Assembly (NCBI RefSeq): GCF_003432115.1
Contig: NZ_QWDC01000002.1
Span: 1,054,001 to 1,118,000 of the forward strand
Origin: Mucilaginibacter conchicola
Lineage (GTDB): Bacteria > Bacteroidota > Bacteroidia > Sphingobacteriales > Sphingobacteriaceae
DNA length: 64,000 nt
Direction: 5' to 3'
The translations under genes and the position numbers were made by a program. The notes under the pieces were generated by a model. It was not told where the DNA came from. It made no database searches and worked only from the letters and a program-made list of their open reading frames with translations. Every line of letters starts with the position of its first letter. Position 1 is the first letter of the stretch. This document shows positions 50,012 through 58,412 of the stretch, piece after piece.

Positions 50012-50752
50012 ATGTACTTTATCCTTTCTAAGGTGCTTTTAGCATTTGCCATGCCGCTGTTTTGGGCATTTGCATTATTTGTTTATGCCGCTATAACGCG
50101 TAAAGGTAAACAGAAGCAAAAGGCATTGATAGCCGGCATAATTGTATTTTACTTGTTCTCGATAAGAACTACTGCTGATGGTTTTGCCCGGCTATGGGAT
50201 AAGGCCCCTGCGCAATTATCCGGCAAAAAATACAGTGCCATTATTCTTTTAGGAGGTTTTGTTTCTGAGGACGAAACCGGCAATGGATTCTTTAACTGGG
50301 CCGGTAACCGGTATTATACAGCTGTTAACCTTTTAAAAGATAGCACCGCAGGCCGCATACTTTTTACCGGCGGAAACGCCAGTCTGTATCCTGATAAATT
50401 TAACGAAGTAAGTTTTGTGAAAAAGGCATTCAGGCAATCGGGAGTTGCCGATAGCTTGGTGCTTTTAGACAGCAATGCCCGAAATACCGACGAGAATGCA
50501 AAATTTTCCAAAGTACTTTTGCAAAAAAGCGGTCTTAAAGGGCCTTATTTATTAGTTACTTCTGCTTTTCATGTGCGCAGGGCGGCTTTGATATTTAAGA
50601 AACATAACATCGAGGTTATTCCTTATCCTTGCAATTATTTGGAGACAAAACATTTTAGCACCGAGGCTATAATCCCCAATGCTGATGCCATTGAACTGTG
50701 GAATTTATATATTAAAGAAGTTATTGGCTACGTTGTAGCATTAGTAAGATAA
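50012..50752 (+). CDS. YdcF/ElyC family membrane protein (DUF218)
   Basis: A 246-residue protein: two membrane helices (about 5-27 and 38-55), then a DUF218 domain with AIILLGGFVSEDETG, GRILFTGGN, LVLLDSNARNTDENAKFSKVLLQ and YLLVTSAFHVRRAALIF, the motif set of YdcF/SanA/ElyC proteins that act in envelope and peptidoglycan-precursor homeostasis. The start at 50012 is taken in preference to an ATG six codons upstream because it begins the first helix directly; either is possible. The GH43-type gene begins 4 bases after its stop, so the two are one transcript. Confidence 0.87.
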   Translation: MYFILSKVLLAFAMPLFWAFALFVYAAITRKGKQKQKALIAGIIVFYLFSIRTTADGFARLWDKAPAQLSGKKYSAIILLGGFVSEDETGNGFFNWAGNRYYTAVNLLKDSTAGRILFTGGNASLYPDKFNEVSFVKKAFRQSGVADSLVLLDSNARNTDENAKFSKVLLQKSGLKGPYLLVTSAFHVRRAALIFKKHNIEVIPYPCNYLETKHFSTEAIIPNADAIELWNLYIKEVIGYVVALVR

Positions 50753-50756
50753 ACGT

Positions 50757-51731
50757 ATGAAAAAACTATTATTAGGCTTATTAGCCATTGCTGGGATTGC
50801 CCAGCAAGGCGTTGCGCAAAAAAAAACATCAGGTAACCCCATTGCTGAAGGATGGTATGCCGACCCCGAAGCTGCCATTTTTGGTAAACAGTATTGGGTA
50901 TATCCTACTTACTCGGCACCCTACAACAAACAAGTACATTTTGACGCCTTTTCGTCGCCCGATTTGGTGAACTGGACGAAGCATGATAACGTGCTCGATT
51001 CATCAAACGTAAAATGGGCCAAACGCGCCATGTGGGCACCTGCCATTGTTAAAAAGGATAACAAATACTACTTCTTCTTTGGAGCTAACGATATCCAGAA
51101 CAACAATGAGACCGGTGGTATAGGTGTGGCAGTTGCCGATAAACCCGAAGGCCCATTTAAAGACCTGTTGGGCAAACCCCTGATAGACAAAATTGTGAAC
51201 GGCGCCCAACCTATAGATCAGTTTGTATTTAAGGACAAAGACGGCCAGTACTACATCATTTACGGCGGATGGGGGCATTGCAACATCGCCAGGTTAAAAA
51301 GCGATTTTACAGGTTTGGAGCCTTTTGCTGATGGCACAACTTACCGCGAAATGACGCCGAAAGGTTATGTGGAAGGGCCTATCATGTTTATCCGTAAGGG
51401 TAAATACTACTTTATGTGGAGCGAAGGCGGATGGACTGGTCCCGACTATAAAGTAGCCTACGCCATCGGCGATAGTGTTAATGGTCCGTTTAAAAAAGAA
51501 GGAACTATTTTACAACAGGATGCCGCCATTGCTACCGGCGCAGGCCACCACTCGGTGATACAGGTGCCCGGCAAAGATGAGTGGTACATTGTTTACCACC
51601 GCCGCCCGCTTGGCGAGACCGATGGCAACCACCGCGTTACCTGTATAGATAAAATGACCTTCGATAAAAACGGCCTCATCAATACCGTTAAAATGACCAA
51701 TGAAGGTGTAACGGCGAATAAGATAAAGTAA
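50757..51731 (+). CDS. Exported family-43-type glycoside hydrolase
   Basis: A 324-residue enzyme with signal peptide (ending GVAQ). The five-bladed propeller of GH43 is seen with the three usual acids: base Asp in GWYADPEAAIFG, Asp in PIDQFVFKDKDGQYYIIYGG and acid Glu in GYVEGPIMFIRKGKYYFMWSEGG. KRAMWAPAIVKKDNKYYFFFGAND is the second conserved blade. Members act on arabinans, xylans or galactans; the exact linkage is not told. It overlaps functionally with the neighbouring sugar cluster and shares a transcript with ydcF. Confidence 0.92.
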   Translation: MKKLLLGLLAIAGIAQQGVAQKKTSGNPIAEGWYADPEAAIFGKQYWVYPTYSAPYNKQVHFDAFSSPDLVNWTKHDNVLDSSNVKWAKRAMWAPAIVKKDNKYYFFFGANDIQNNNETGGIGVAVADKPEGPFKDLLGKPLIDKIVNGAQPIDQFVFKDKDGQYYIIYGGWGHCNIARLKSDFTGLEPFADGTTYREMTPKGYVEGPIMFIRKGKYYFMWSEGGWTGPDYKVAYAIGDSVNGPFKKEGTILQQDAAIATGAGHHSVIQVPGKDEWYIVYHRRPLGETDGNHRVTCIDKMTFDKNGLINTVKMTNEGVTANKIK

Positions 51732-51748
51732 GAACATTATACAATCAT

Positions 51749-51843
51749 GTCATTGCGATGAGCGTTAGCGACGCGGCAATCTCCTCGCGTTTGAGTAGCG
51801 TGTGAGGAGATTGCTTCTCCGCCAGCCGGCGGATCGCAATGAC
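51749..51843. repeat. Dispersed palindromic repeat, copy 5 (type A)
   Basis: 95 bp, opening GTCATTGCGATGAGCGTTAG and closing CCGGCGGATCGCAATGAC. It is the only copy between codirectional genes and ends 21 bases before the NUDIX start codon. Confidence 0.88.
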
Positions 51844-51864
51844 ATGGTTTTTAATTCCGGTACT

Positions 51865-52425
51865 ATGCAACACCCCACCCATAACCCCTGGAAAATTGTA
51901 TCAGAACAACCCATCTATGATAACCCGTGGATAAACGTTACCGAATACCAGGTGATCAACCCATCGGGAAACCCGGGCATTTATGGCAAAGTGCACTATA
52001 AGAACATCGCCATTGGTATATTGCCTTTGGATGATGACATGAACACCTATCTGGTGGGCCAGTACCGATTTACGCTGAACCAATACAGCTGGGAGATCCC
52101 CGAAGGTGGTGGCCCGTTGGGGATTGATCCTTTAGAATCGGCAAAGCGCGAATTATTAGAAGAAACCGGGCTCAAAGCATCAGACTGGAAAGAGATTCAA
52201 CGGATGCATTTATCAAACTCTGTTACTGATGAATTATGCATATTGTACGTAGCCAAAGGCCTGCAGCAATTTGAGGCTGAGCCCGAGGATACCGAAGACC
52301 TGATGGTAAATAAAGTGCCTTTTGATGAGGTTTACCGCATGGTTTGCAATGGCGAAATAACCGATTGCCTTGCTGTTGCAGCGATACTTAAAGTAAAGTT
52401 AATGCAGTTAGAGAACACTTTATAA
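51865..52425 (+). CDS. NUDIX hydrolase (ADP-ribose pyrophosphatase-like)
   Basis: A 186-residue cytoplasmic hydrolase. The NUDIX box is GGPLGIDPLESAKRELLEETGL; the glutamate usually found six residues after the first glycine is Ile here, while the catalytic RELLEE core is complete. The N-terminal strand (NPWINVTEYQVINPSGNPGIYGKVHYKNIAIGILPL) is typical of ADP-ribose pyrophosphatases. The start at 51865 is used because a longer frame begins inside the palindromic repeat. A separate transcript is likely but no clear promoter is seen between repeat and start. Confidence 0.92.
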   Translation: MQHPTHNPWKIVSEQPIYDNPWINVTEYQVINPSGNPGIYGKVHYKNIAIGILPLDDDMNTYLVGQYRFTLNQYSWEIPEGGGPLGIDPLESAKRELLEETGLKASDWKEIQRMHLSNSVTDELCILYVAKGLQQFEAEPEDTEDLMVNKVPFDEVYRMVCNGEITDCLAVAAILKVKLMQLENTL

Positions 52426-52456
52426 CTGAAACACTTATCCATTTCTCAAAAAAACT

Positions 52457-52464
52457 TAAATTTG
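52457..52464 (+). promoter_or_regulatory. -7 element of the acyltransferase gene
   Basis: TAAATTTG matches TAnnTTTG; the ATG follows at 52475, so the leader is only a few bases. No TTG is seen at the usual spacing. Confidence 0.4.
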
Positions 52465-52474
52465 TAAGTTCATT

Positions 52475-53218
52475 ATGAGAAAGTTTTTAGGATACATCCT
52501 TTCGCCGATAGCTATTTCGGTATTCTTCCTGTTTTTGCTGATCTTTCATCCCCTGCAATGGATTTGCCTTAAGTTGGGCGGTTATGCTGCGCATAAGAGA
52601 TGTGTGGATATCCTTAATTTTTTCTTAGTAACATCGGTTTACTTTGCGGGTAACACCGTGCATTTTAAAAACGAGCAGAACCTGCCTGTTGGTCGGCCTA
52701 TTATTTTTATGGCGAACCATCAAAGCTTGTTCGATATCCCGCCGATGATCTTTTTCCTGTGGAAGTACCACGCCAAGTTTGTTTCAAAAGTTGAACTGGC
52801 AAAAGGCATTCCCTCTATTTCATTCAACCTTCGCCATGGTGGCGGTGCTAATATAGACCGTAAAGACCCCCGCGGTTCTATAATGGAGCTATCCAAGTTT
52901 GGCACCCGCATGAAAGATAATAACTGGGGTGCTATGATATTCCCTGAGGGAACACGCTCTAAAGACGGGCATGTAAAAACTTTCCAATCGGCAGGTATTG
53001 CAACCTTACTAAAGAAATGCCCCAATGCTTTATTAGTGCCGGTAGCTATTACCGATAGCTGGAAACTGATTCAATATGGCATGTATCCGCTAAATACCTT
53101 TACCCCCATGACCTGGGAAGTGCTTGAGCCAATAGAGCCATCAACCGGTACGGTTGATGAACTGGTTAAACTGGCCGAAGACCGCATAAGGGCAAAGGTT
53201 GAAAAGCTGCAGGCTTAA
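52475..53218 (+). CDS. 1-acyl-sn-glycerol-3-phosphate acyltransferase (PlsC-like)
   Basis: A 247-residue inner-membrane enzyme that adds the second acyl chain in phospholipid synthesis. N-terminal membrane helix (about 8-30), then the acyltransferase motifs NHQSLFDIPP (NHxxxxD), the substrate region RHGGGANIDRKDPRGS and IFPEGTRSKDG, and a later PVAITDSWK. The length fits PlsC. Its stop codon overlaps by 4 bases the stop region of the convergent YfiT-like gene, and no terminator separates them. Confidence 0.93.
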   Translation: MRKFLGYILSPIAISVFFLFLLIFHPLQWICLKLGGYAAHKRCVDILNFFLVTSVYFAGNTVHFKNEQNLPVGRPIIFMANHQSLFDIPPMIFFLWKYHAKFVSKVELAKGIPSISFNLRHGGGANIDRKDPRGSIMELSKFGTRMKDNNWGAMIFPEGTRSKDGHVKTFQSAGIATLLKKCPNALLVPVAITDSWKLIQYGMYPLNTFTPMTWEVLEPIEPSTGTVDELVKLAEDRIRAKVEKLQA

Positions 53219-53751
53219 CTTCTTATCCTTTTTACGGTTTCTGTTAAATGCGCCAGGTGGTGATTGCCATGCCAAGCATATGTTGCCAGGTTGCGTTTTA
53301 ATGAGATCACGGCGCCCGATTCAGGATGTATAAAGGTGCGATTCCACTGGTCTTCGGTAAAACTTTCAAACAGCGCAACAAGGTGCTGATGAATGCCCTC
53401 AAGCATTTTTAAAGAAGGCTCAACCGGCAGGCGGTAATCCGGTTGGATGGCCCAGGCTGCCTCTTCGTAGGGTTTTATGATTGGGTTTTCTTCTGTAAGC
53501 GCCAGTTTAAAACGGCAAAGCGCATTCATGTGGCTATCAGCCAAATGGTGTACAACCTGGCGCAGCGTCCAGCCGCCGGCGCGGTATTGGGTGTCCAGTT
53601 GCTCGTAAGTAAGGCCCAGGATGGCTTCACGCACACGGCCGGGTAAAGTAGCTATTTCATGTATCCAATTGCGGTAGTCCTGTTCGGTGTATGACACGGG
53701 TGGTGTAAATTTTCCGATAGGATAGCGCATTTGTTCGTCGGTAAGTATCAT
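53215..53751 (-). CDS. YfiT-like DinB superfamily thiol transferase
   Basis: A 178-residue protein beginning MILTDEQMRYPIGKFTPPVSYTEQDYRNWIHEI, the opening of YfiT bacillithiol S-transferases. The metal-binding histidines are in GGWTLRQVVHHLADSHMNALCRFKLALTE and TYAWHGNHHLAHLTE. It probably conjugates a thiol cofactor to electrophiles; whether this organism makes bacillithiol is not shown in the window. It is the second DinB-superfamily gene here, quite different from that at 22954. Confidence 0.92.
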   Translation of the reverse strand: MILTDEQMRYPIGKFTPPVSYTEQDYRNWIHEIATLPGRVREAILGLTYEQLDTQYRAGGWTLRQVVHHLADSHMNALCRFKLALTEENPIIKPYEEAAWAIQPDYRLPVEPSLKMLEGIHQHLVALFESFTEDQWNRTFIHPESGAVISLKRNLATYAWHGNHHLAHLTETVKRIRS

Positions 53752-53819
53752 TGTTATATTTTTATGGGTGGATATAGAACGCGCCTAAATTAGCGTTTTA
53801 TGAATATTTCGCTGAACTG

Positions 53820-55646
53820 ATGATAAAAAAGTTACTCCTCATAGTCCTTTGCCTCGGCTTTACAACCGCCTATGCCGAAACCATAAAAACCGATGTACTG
53901 GTTATTGGTGGCGGCGCAAGCGGTGTTTCGGCAGCTATACAAAGTGCGCGCAGTAAGGTAAAAACCTTATTGATAGAGCAAGGGCCATGGCTGGGCGGGG
54001 CCATGACGGCAGGTGGATTCAGTTACCTGGAAACCAACCGTAATTTCCCGTCAGGCATATACGGAGAGTTCCGCAAAAGGGTGGTTGATGTTTACAAACT
54101 GCGCCTTGGCTATGATACCACTTACAACGCCCCGCTGGCCTTTGAACCAGCCATGGGGGCAACCATCCTCAAGAAACTGACCGATACTGTAAAGAACCTC
54201 ACCGTAAAACTCAACACGCCTTTTACTGATGTAAAGAAGGACGGCACAGGCTGGGAAGTGACCATCATCGACAATAAAGAAAAAGTAACTATAAAGGCTA
54301 AAGCGCTGATAGATGCCACCGAATTGGGCGATGTGGTAAGCAAGATCAACGTGTTGATGACGGCAGGTTTCGATAGCCGCAGCGATTCTAAAGAAGCCTT
54401 AGCCCCAACCAATGCCACCAACCAGATCGAAGACATCAGCTATATTGCTACACTACGGGATTATGGGCGAAACACCGATCATACCATCCCCAAGCCGGAA
54501 GGCTACGATGCGTCAAAATACGCCTGCCTTAAAGGCGTAGACGTCAAAAAACTGTTGAACAGCGCGAAACTACCCAATGATAAATACATGATCAACTGGG
54601 ATAATTGCGCCAGCCAGTACTCGGTGACCAGCGAAGACATGCAGCCCGAGAACCGTGCTGAAACGTTTCGAAAGGCAAGGCTGCACACCCTTGGATTGAT
54701 CTACTACCTGCAAACCGAACTGGGCTTTAAAAATTTTGGCTTTGCTGATGATTTTAAAACCGCCGACCATTTGCCGTATATCCCCTACGTCCGCGAGAAC
54801 CGCCGTGCGGCAGGCCTGGTGCGGATGATGCTTGATGATATTTACACACCGTATGACCGCGGGTCTCAGTTATACCGCACAGCAATTGCCGTGAGCGATG
54901 CTGTTCCGGGACAGCATTACAGCGAGGCCGGTGTGCTGCATATTAGTTATCCGCCTTTCCCGGCGTTTACTATTCCGTTGGGTGCCGTAGTAGTAAAAGA
55001 TCAGGAGAATTTGTTTGTTACGGAGAAGGCGTTATCAGTAACCCACCTGGTGAACGGCGCCGTGACTGATGCTGCTGTGCAGATGAGCTTAGGACAGGGT
55101 GCGGGTGCCGCTGCTGCCTTCCGCGCTTTTTTTCAAACCACCACCAAAAACTTGCAGCCGCGCATCATCCAGGGCGAGATACTTGATTTTAAGGGTTACC
55201 TGATGCCTTTTGCAGATATTAAACAAACCGACCCGGCCTGGAGGGCTATACAGCAAGTTGGCGCTACCGGCATGCTTAAAGGTGTGCAGAAGATAAAAGG
55301 TAACAGGACAGAGGTTTTATTTATGCCCGATAGTACCGTGACTACAGCAGAGATTCGCCCGTTTCTGGATGAGATCTATTCCCGCTCATTCATCTGGTTT
55401 AATCAGGAAAAGCCGGGGCAACTATTCACCGTTGCTAATACTATCTCCTTTATCAGCAACATGAACCTGCGCGACCCTGATGATCTGCGCAATGCCCTGC
55501 AAAAGAGCTGGAAGAGTTATTATAAGTTCGATACTGAATTTAAAGCCGATCGCCCCATCACCCGCCGCGAATTTGCGGTGCTGGCCAACCGCTTTTTTAA
55601 CCCTTTTGCCCGCAAGGTTGATATAAGTGGCAAGGTGATAAATTAG
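53820..55646 (+). CDS. Exported FAD-dependent oxidoreductase with SLH-like C-terminus
   Basis: A 608-residue protein with signal peptide (1-19, ending AYAE). Residues about 24-440 form an FAD_oxidored (PF12831 type) domain: TDVLVIGGGASGVSAAIQSAR, LIEQGPWLGGAMTAGG, ALIDATELGDVVS, and the late PLGAVVVKDQENLFVTEKALSVTHLVNGAVTDAAVQMSLGQGAG. Residues 463-522 (MPFADIKQTDPAWRAIQQVGATGMLKGV...FMPDSTVTTAEIRPFLDEI) and 578-592 (RPITRREFAVLANRF) read like S-layer homology repeats. The substrate may be a sugar or glycoside, as in other exported members of the family, but nothing proves it. Confidence 0.9.
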   Translation: MIKKLLLIVLCLGFTTAYAETIKTDVLVIGGGASGVSAAIQSARSKVKTLLIEQGPWLGGAMTAGGFSYLETNRNFPSGIYGEFRKRVVDVYKLRLGYDTTYNAPLAFEPAMGATILKKLTDTVKNLTVKLNTPFTDVKKDGTGWEVTIIDNKEKVTIKAKALIDATELGDVVSKINVLMTAGFDSRSDSKEALAPTNATNQIEDISYIATLRDYGRNTDHTIPKPEGYDASKYACLKGVDVKKLLNSAKLPNDKYMINWDNCASQYSVTSEDMQPENRAETFRKARLHTLGLIYYLQTELGFKNFGFADDFKTADHLPYIPYVRENRRAAGLVRMMLDDIYTPYDRGSQLYRTAIAVSDAVPGQHYSEAGVLHISYPPFPAFTIPLGAVVVKDQENLFVTEKALSVTHLVNGAVTDAAVQMSLGQGAGAAAAFRAFFQTTTKNLQPRIIQGEILDFKGYLMPFADIKQTDPAWRAIQQVGATGMLKGVQKIKGNRTEVLFMPDSTVTTAEIRPFLDEIYSRSFIWFNQEKPGQLFTVANTISFISNMNLRDPDDLRNALQKSWKSYYKFDTEFKADRPITRREFAVLANRFFNPFARKVDISGKVIN

Positions 55647-55678
55647 TTGCGCTTAACCCTGCAATTGCAATATATTTG
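55647..55678 (+). promoter_or_regulatory. Promoter of the exonuclease III gene
   Basis: TTG (55647-55649), 21 bases, TATATTTG (55671-55678); the ATG is at 55695. Both elements match consensus. The TTG directly follows the upstream stop codon. Confidence 0.6.
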
Positions 55679-55694
55679 AGCAAACACTATCCTC

Positions 55695-56465
55695 ATGAAA
55701 ATTGCCACCTATAATGTTAACGGCGTAAACGGCCGCCTGCCGGTATTGCTGCGCTGGCTGCAGGAAACCCAACCCGATATTGTTTGCCTGCAGGAACTTA
55801 AAGCCCCGCAAGAGAAGTTTCCCGAGCAGGCTATTATTGATGCCGGGTACAATGCTATATGGCATGGCCAAAAAAGCTGGAATGGAGTGGCTATCCTCTC
55901 AAAGGGACTGGAGATAAGAGAGAGCCGACACGTACTGCCCGGCGACCCCGAAGACCTGCATAGCCGTTACATTGAGGCTGAGGTGGGCGGTATAACCGTT
56001 GGTGGTTTGTATCTGCCAAACGGCAACCCTGCACCGGGGCCAAAGTTTGATTATAAACTGGCCTGGTTTGACCGATTGACCCGCCATGCCGCCGATCTGC
56101 TGGCATCGGGCAAGCCGGTTGTGTTAACGGGCGATTACAACGTGATACCTACCGAAAAGGATGCTTACAAACCCGAGCGCTGGGTAGAGGATGCACTCTT
56201 CCGCCCGGAGACGAGAGCTGCGTTTAAAAACCTGGTTGACCAGGGCTGGACGGATGCCCTACGCAAATTATACCCCGACGAAACCATCTATACCTTCTGG
56301 GATTATTTCCGCGATGCTTATGGCCGTAACGCCGGTTTGCGGATAGATCATTTCCTACTTAGCCCTGCTATAGATGCCCGTTTAAAGGCCGCCGGCGTGG
56401 ATAAGCAAGTGCGCGGCTGGGAAAAAACCAGCGACCATGCGCCGGTTTGGATAGAACTGGATTAG
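55695..56465 (+). CDS. xth: Exodeoxyribonuclease III
   Basis: A 256-residue DNA-repair nuclease of the EEP superfamily, acting at abasic sites and 3' ends. Motifs: MKIATYNVNGVNGRL, the metal-binding Glu in CLQELKAPQEKF, SWNGVAILSKG, the catalytic GLYLPNGN, GDYNVIPTEKD (Asp and Asn), RIDHFLLSP and the final His in TSDHAPVWIEL. Length and order match ExoIII. A clear promoter precedes it. Its downstream 321-base gap to the convergent beta-lactamase-fold gene holds two palindromic repeats and otherwise nothing recognisable. Confidence 0.95.
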   Translation: MKIATYNVNGVNGRLPVLLRWLQETQPDIVCLQELKAPQEKFPEQAIIDAGYNAIWHGQKSWNGVAILSKGLEIRESRHVLPGDPEDLHSRYIEAEVGGITVGGLYLPNGNPAPGPKFDYKLAWFDRLTRHAADLLASGKPVVLTGDYNVIPTEKDAYKPERWVEDALFRPETRAAFKNLVDQGWTDALRKLYPDETIYTFWDYFRDAYGRNAGLRIDHFLLSPAIDARLKAAGVDKQVRGWEKTSDHAPVWIELD

Positions 56466-56552
56466 TGTGAACAATGGTTTGTTACTGACGCTGTTGTGTT
56501 AACAGATATTTTAATTGGCTGATTGCCAGGTGTTGCAGTGTTTTGGCTATCT

Positions 56553-56653
56553 GTCATTTCGAACGAGCGCGACGGAGGAGAAATCTTGTTAGATAAGACA
56601 AGTTCGCTAAGAATGCATAACAAGATTTCTCCTCGTACCTCGTTCGAAGTGAC
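56553..56653. repeat. Dispersed palindromic repeat, copy 6 (type B)
   Basis: 101 bp, opening GTCATTTCGAACGAGCGCGA and closing CTCGTTCGAAGTGAC, with GAGAAATCTTGTTA...AACAAGATTTCTC inside; 19 bases before copy 7. Confidence 0.88.
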
Positions 56654-56672
56654 AGGGGTGATTAATAAGTGC

Positions 56673-56771
56673 GTCATTGCGAGGAGCGTCAGCGACATGG
56701 CAATCCTCTACTTACAGAGCCGCTCGGTATACCGGGGATTGCCACTCCGCCAGCTGGCGGATCGCAATGAC
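56673..56771. repeat. Dispersed palindromic repeat, copy 7 (type A)
   Basis: 99 bp, opening GTCATTGCGAGGAGCGTCAG and closing CAGCTGGCGGATCGCAATGAC-type end shared with copy 5. It lies in the gap between xth and the convergent serine hydrolase gene and ends 15 bases before the latter's stop. Confidence 0.88.
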
Positions 56772-56786
56772 GTAGTGTTGATTTCG

Positions 56787-58322
56787 TCAATCCAACTTCT
56801 TAAAATCATACGGGTCATGCTCTACAAACTCTGCTACTTTGACCCGGATACCGGTTACTTTGCCGTCCCTTACCATGAAAGGGAATACCGCTTTACCGAA
56901 GGTAGGATCAGAGAAGGTTACCTGGAAACGGTTGCCGCCGAGCGGTAGCATTTTGGCATACATTTTTGGATGGTGCTCAAAACGGGCTTCCAATTGGTTG
57001 CCTTCTTCGCCGCGCTCAATGGTCATGTTGCCGTAAAGGTCATTAAAGTATTTGCCGGTGTATTTGCCTATGGATAGTTGAGGTTTCAGGTTCATCATCA
57101 CCGTATCGCGTTTAAGCTTATCTGCCGCCTGAGATCTTGCTGTTTCCTTTTTGTTATCTTCCAGAAACTCCTCGTTGTAATGGTAATTCTTGTTGCCTAA
57201 GTATGCATCAATAATATCCCAGCGTAAAGCTTCATATAATGCATTATGGTCGGTATTGGTCAATACTATAATACCCAGTTTCTCTGATGGTACAAGGGTG
57301 ACAGATGATACATAACCGGTTACACCACCATCGTGCATTACCAGGCGCTTGCCGCAGTAATCCTGCAGGAACCAGCCCAGGCCATAAAGTTGAAAGCCGC
57401 TGTCGCCGTTAAGGTGGTAAGTGTTGCCCACCACATCCATGGGCTGGCGGGTAGCAGCTATTGCCGCGGCAGGTATCACCTGTTTGTTGCCCACTTTACC
57501 ATTATCCAGCAAAGCCATTACCCATTTGCTCATATCATTTACTGATGAACTGATTGAGCCGGCCGGTGCAATGCCATCCAGCGTGGCGTAAGGCAGGGCA
57601 GTTAAGCGGCCATCAACCAAAGTATGCGGAACAGTGCGGTTGGTTGCTTTTGGCATTTCGGCAGTAAGGGCCAATGTGCTGTTCATCCCAAGGGGAGAAA
57701 AAATGCTTTCTTTCAGGTACGTTTCCCATTGTTTGCCAACGGCACGGTTAATGATCTCGCCTGCGGTTAAGAAAGCCGCATTGGTATAGCCCCATGTAGT
57801 ACGGAAAGGATAGGTGGCTTTCATCTTGCCTAACTTCTCAATTATTTCGTGCCTGCTCAGGTTACTGTTGTAGAAAGTAAAATCGCCCTGAAAAGTGCGG
57901 AAACCTAAGCGATGGCAAAGCAGATCTTTGATGATGGCCTGTTCGCCGGCAGCATGGTTCTCCAGCTTAAACTCGGGGATGTATTTGGTAACGCGGTCAT
58001 CAAGCGATAACTTTTTATCAGCCTGCAACATGGCCAGCGCCGTTGCCGTAAATGCCTTGGTGTTGCTGCCAATCATGAACAGGGTATTAGCATCAACTTT
58101 GTTGGGCAGGCCAAGTTCTTTTATGCCGTAACCCTTCATCATTACCACCTTTCCATCCTTAACAATACAAACGGCGGCACCGGGAATGCGCCAGTTGGTA
58201 AGCGCGCGGTTGATGTACGCATCCAAACTATCGGTAATAAACTTACTACGATCTATCTTTTGGGCGTTTACCGAAAGGCTGGTTATCAGGCAGAAGGAGA
58301 AAAGCAGGTGTAATTTTTTCAT
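56787..58322 (-). CDS. Exported serine hydrolase of the beta-lactamase / penicillin-binding fold
   Basis: A 511-residue protein with signal peptide (1-20, ending VNA). The catalytic SxxK is Ser86-Asn-Thr-Lys89 in FMIGSNTKAFTATALAML, the YxN motif is WGYTNAAFLTAGEII, and the third motif is HDGGVTGYVSSV. A C-terminal lipocalin-like extension (about 400-511, DUF3471 type: SIGKYTGKYFNDLYGNMTIERG) follows. Such class C-like proteins are often esterases, D-aminopeptidases or PBP4-like carboxypeptidases rather than true beta-lactamases; the substrate is open. Monocistronic on the minus strand. Confidence 0.92.
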   Translation of the reverse strand: MKKLHLLFSFCLITSLSVNAQKIDRSKFITDSLDAYINRALTNWRIPGAAVCIVKDGKVVMMKGYGIKELGLPNKVDANTLFMIGSNTKAFTATALAMLQADKKLSLDDRVTKYIPEFKLENHAAGEQAIIKDLLCHRLGFRTFQGDFTFYNSNLSRHEIIEKLGKMKATYPFRTTWGYTNAAFLTAGEIINRAVGKQWETYLKESIFSPLGMNSTLALTAEMPKATNRTVPHTLVDGRLTALPYATLDGIAPAGSISSSVNDMSKWVMALLDNGKVGNKQVIPAAAIAATRQPMDVVGNTYHLNGDSGFQLYGLGWFLQDYCGKRLVMHDGGVTGYVSSVTLVPSEKLGIIVLTNTDHNALYEALRWDIIDAYLGNKNYHYNEEFLEDNKKETARSQAADKLKRDTVMMNLKPQLSIGKYTGKYFNDLYGNMTIERGEEGNQLEARFEHHPKMYAKMLPLGGNRFQVTFSDPTFGKAVFPFMVRDGKVTGIRVKVAEFVEHDPYDFKKLD

Positions 58323-58412
58323 GAACTTGTTTGCTAAGGCATTAAAATGCTAATTTAACGCAATTTTTACTGCACCATTATTTATTTTAATTAACACAAT
58401 CAATTTAACTGT

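Noticed and set aside
56787..58322. Beta-lactamase conferring antibiotic resistance
   Set aside because: The motifs fit the wider serine hydrolase fold, and the DUF3471-like tail points away from true beta-lactamases.
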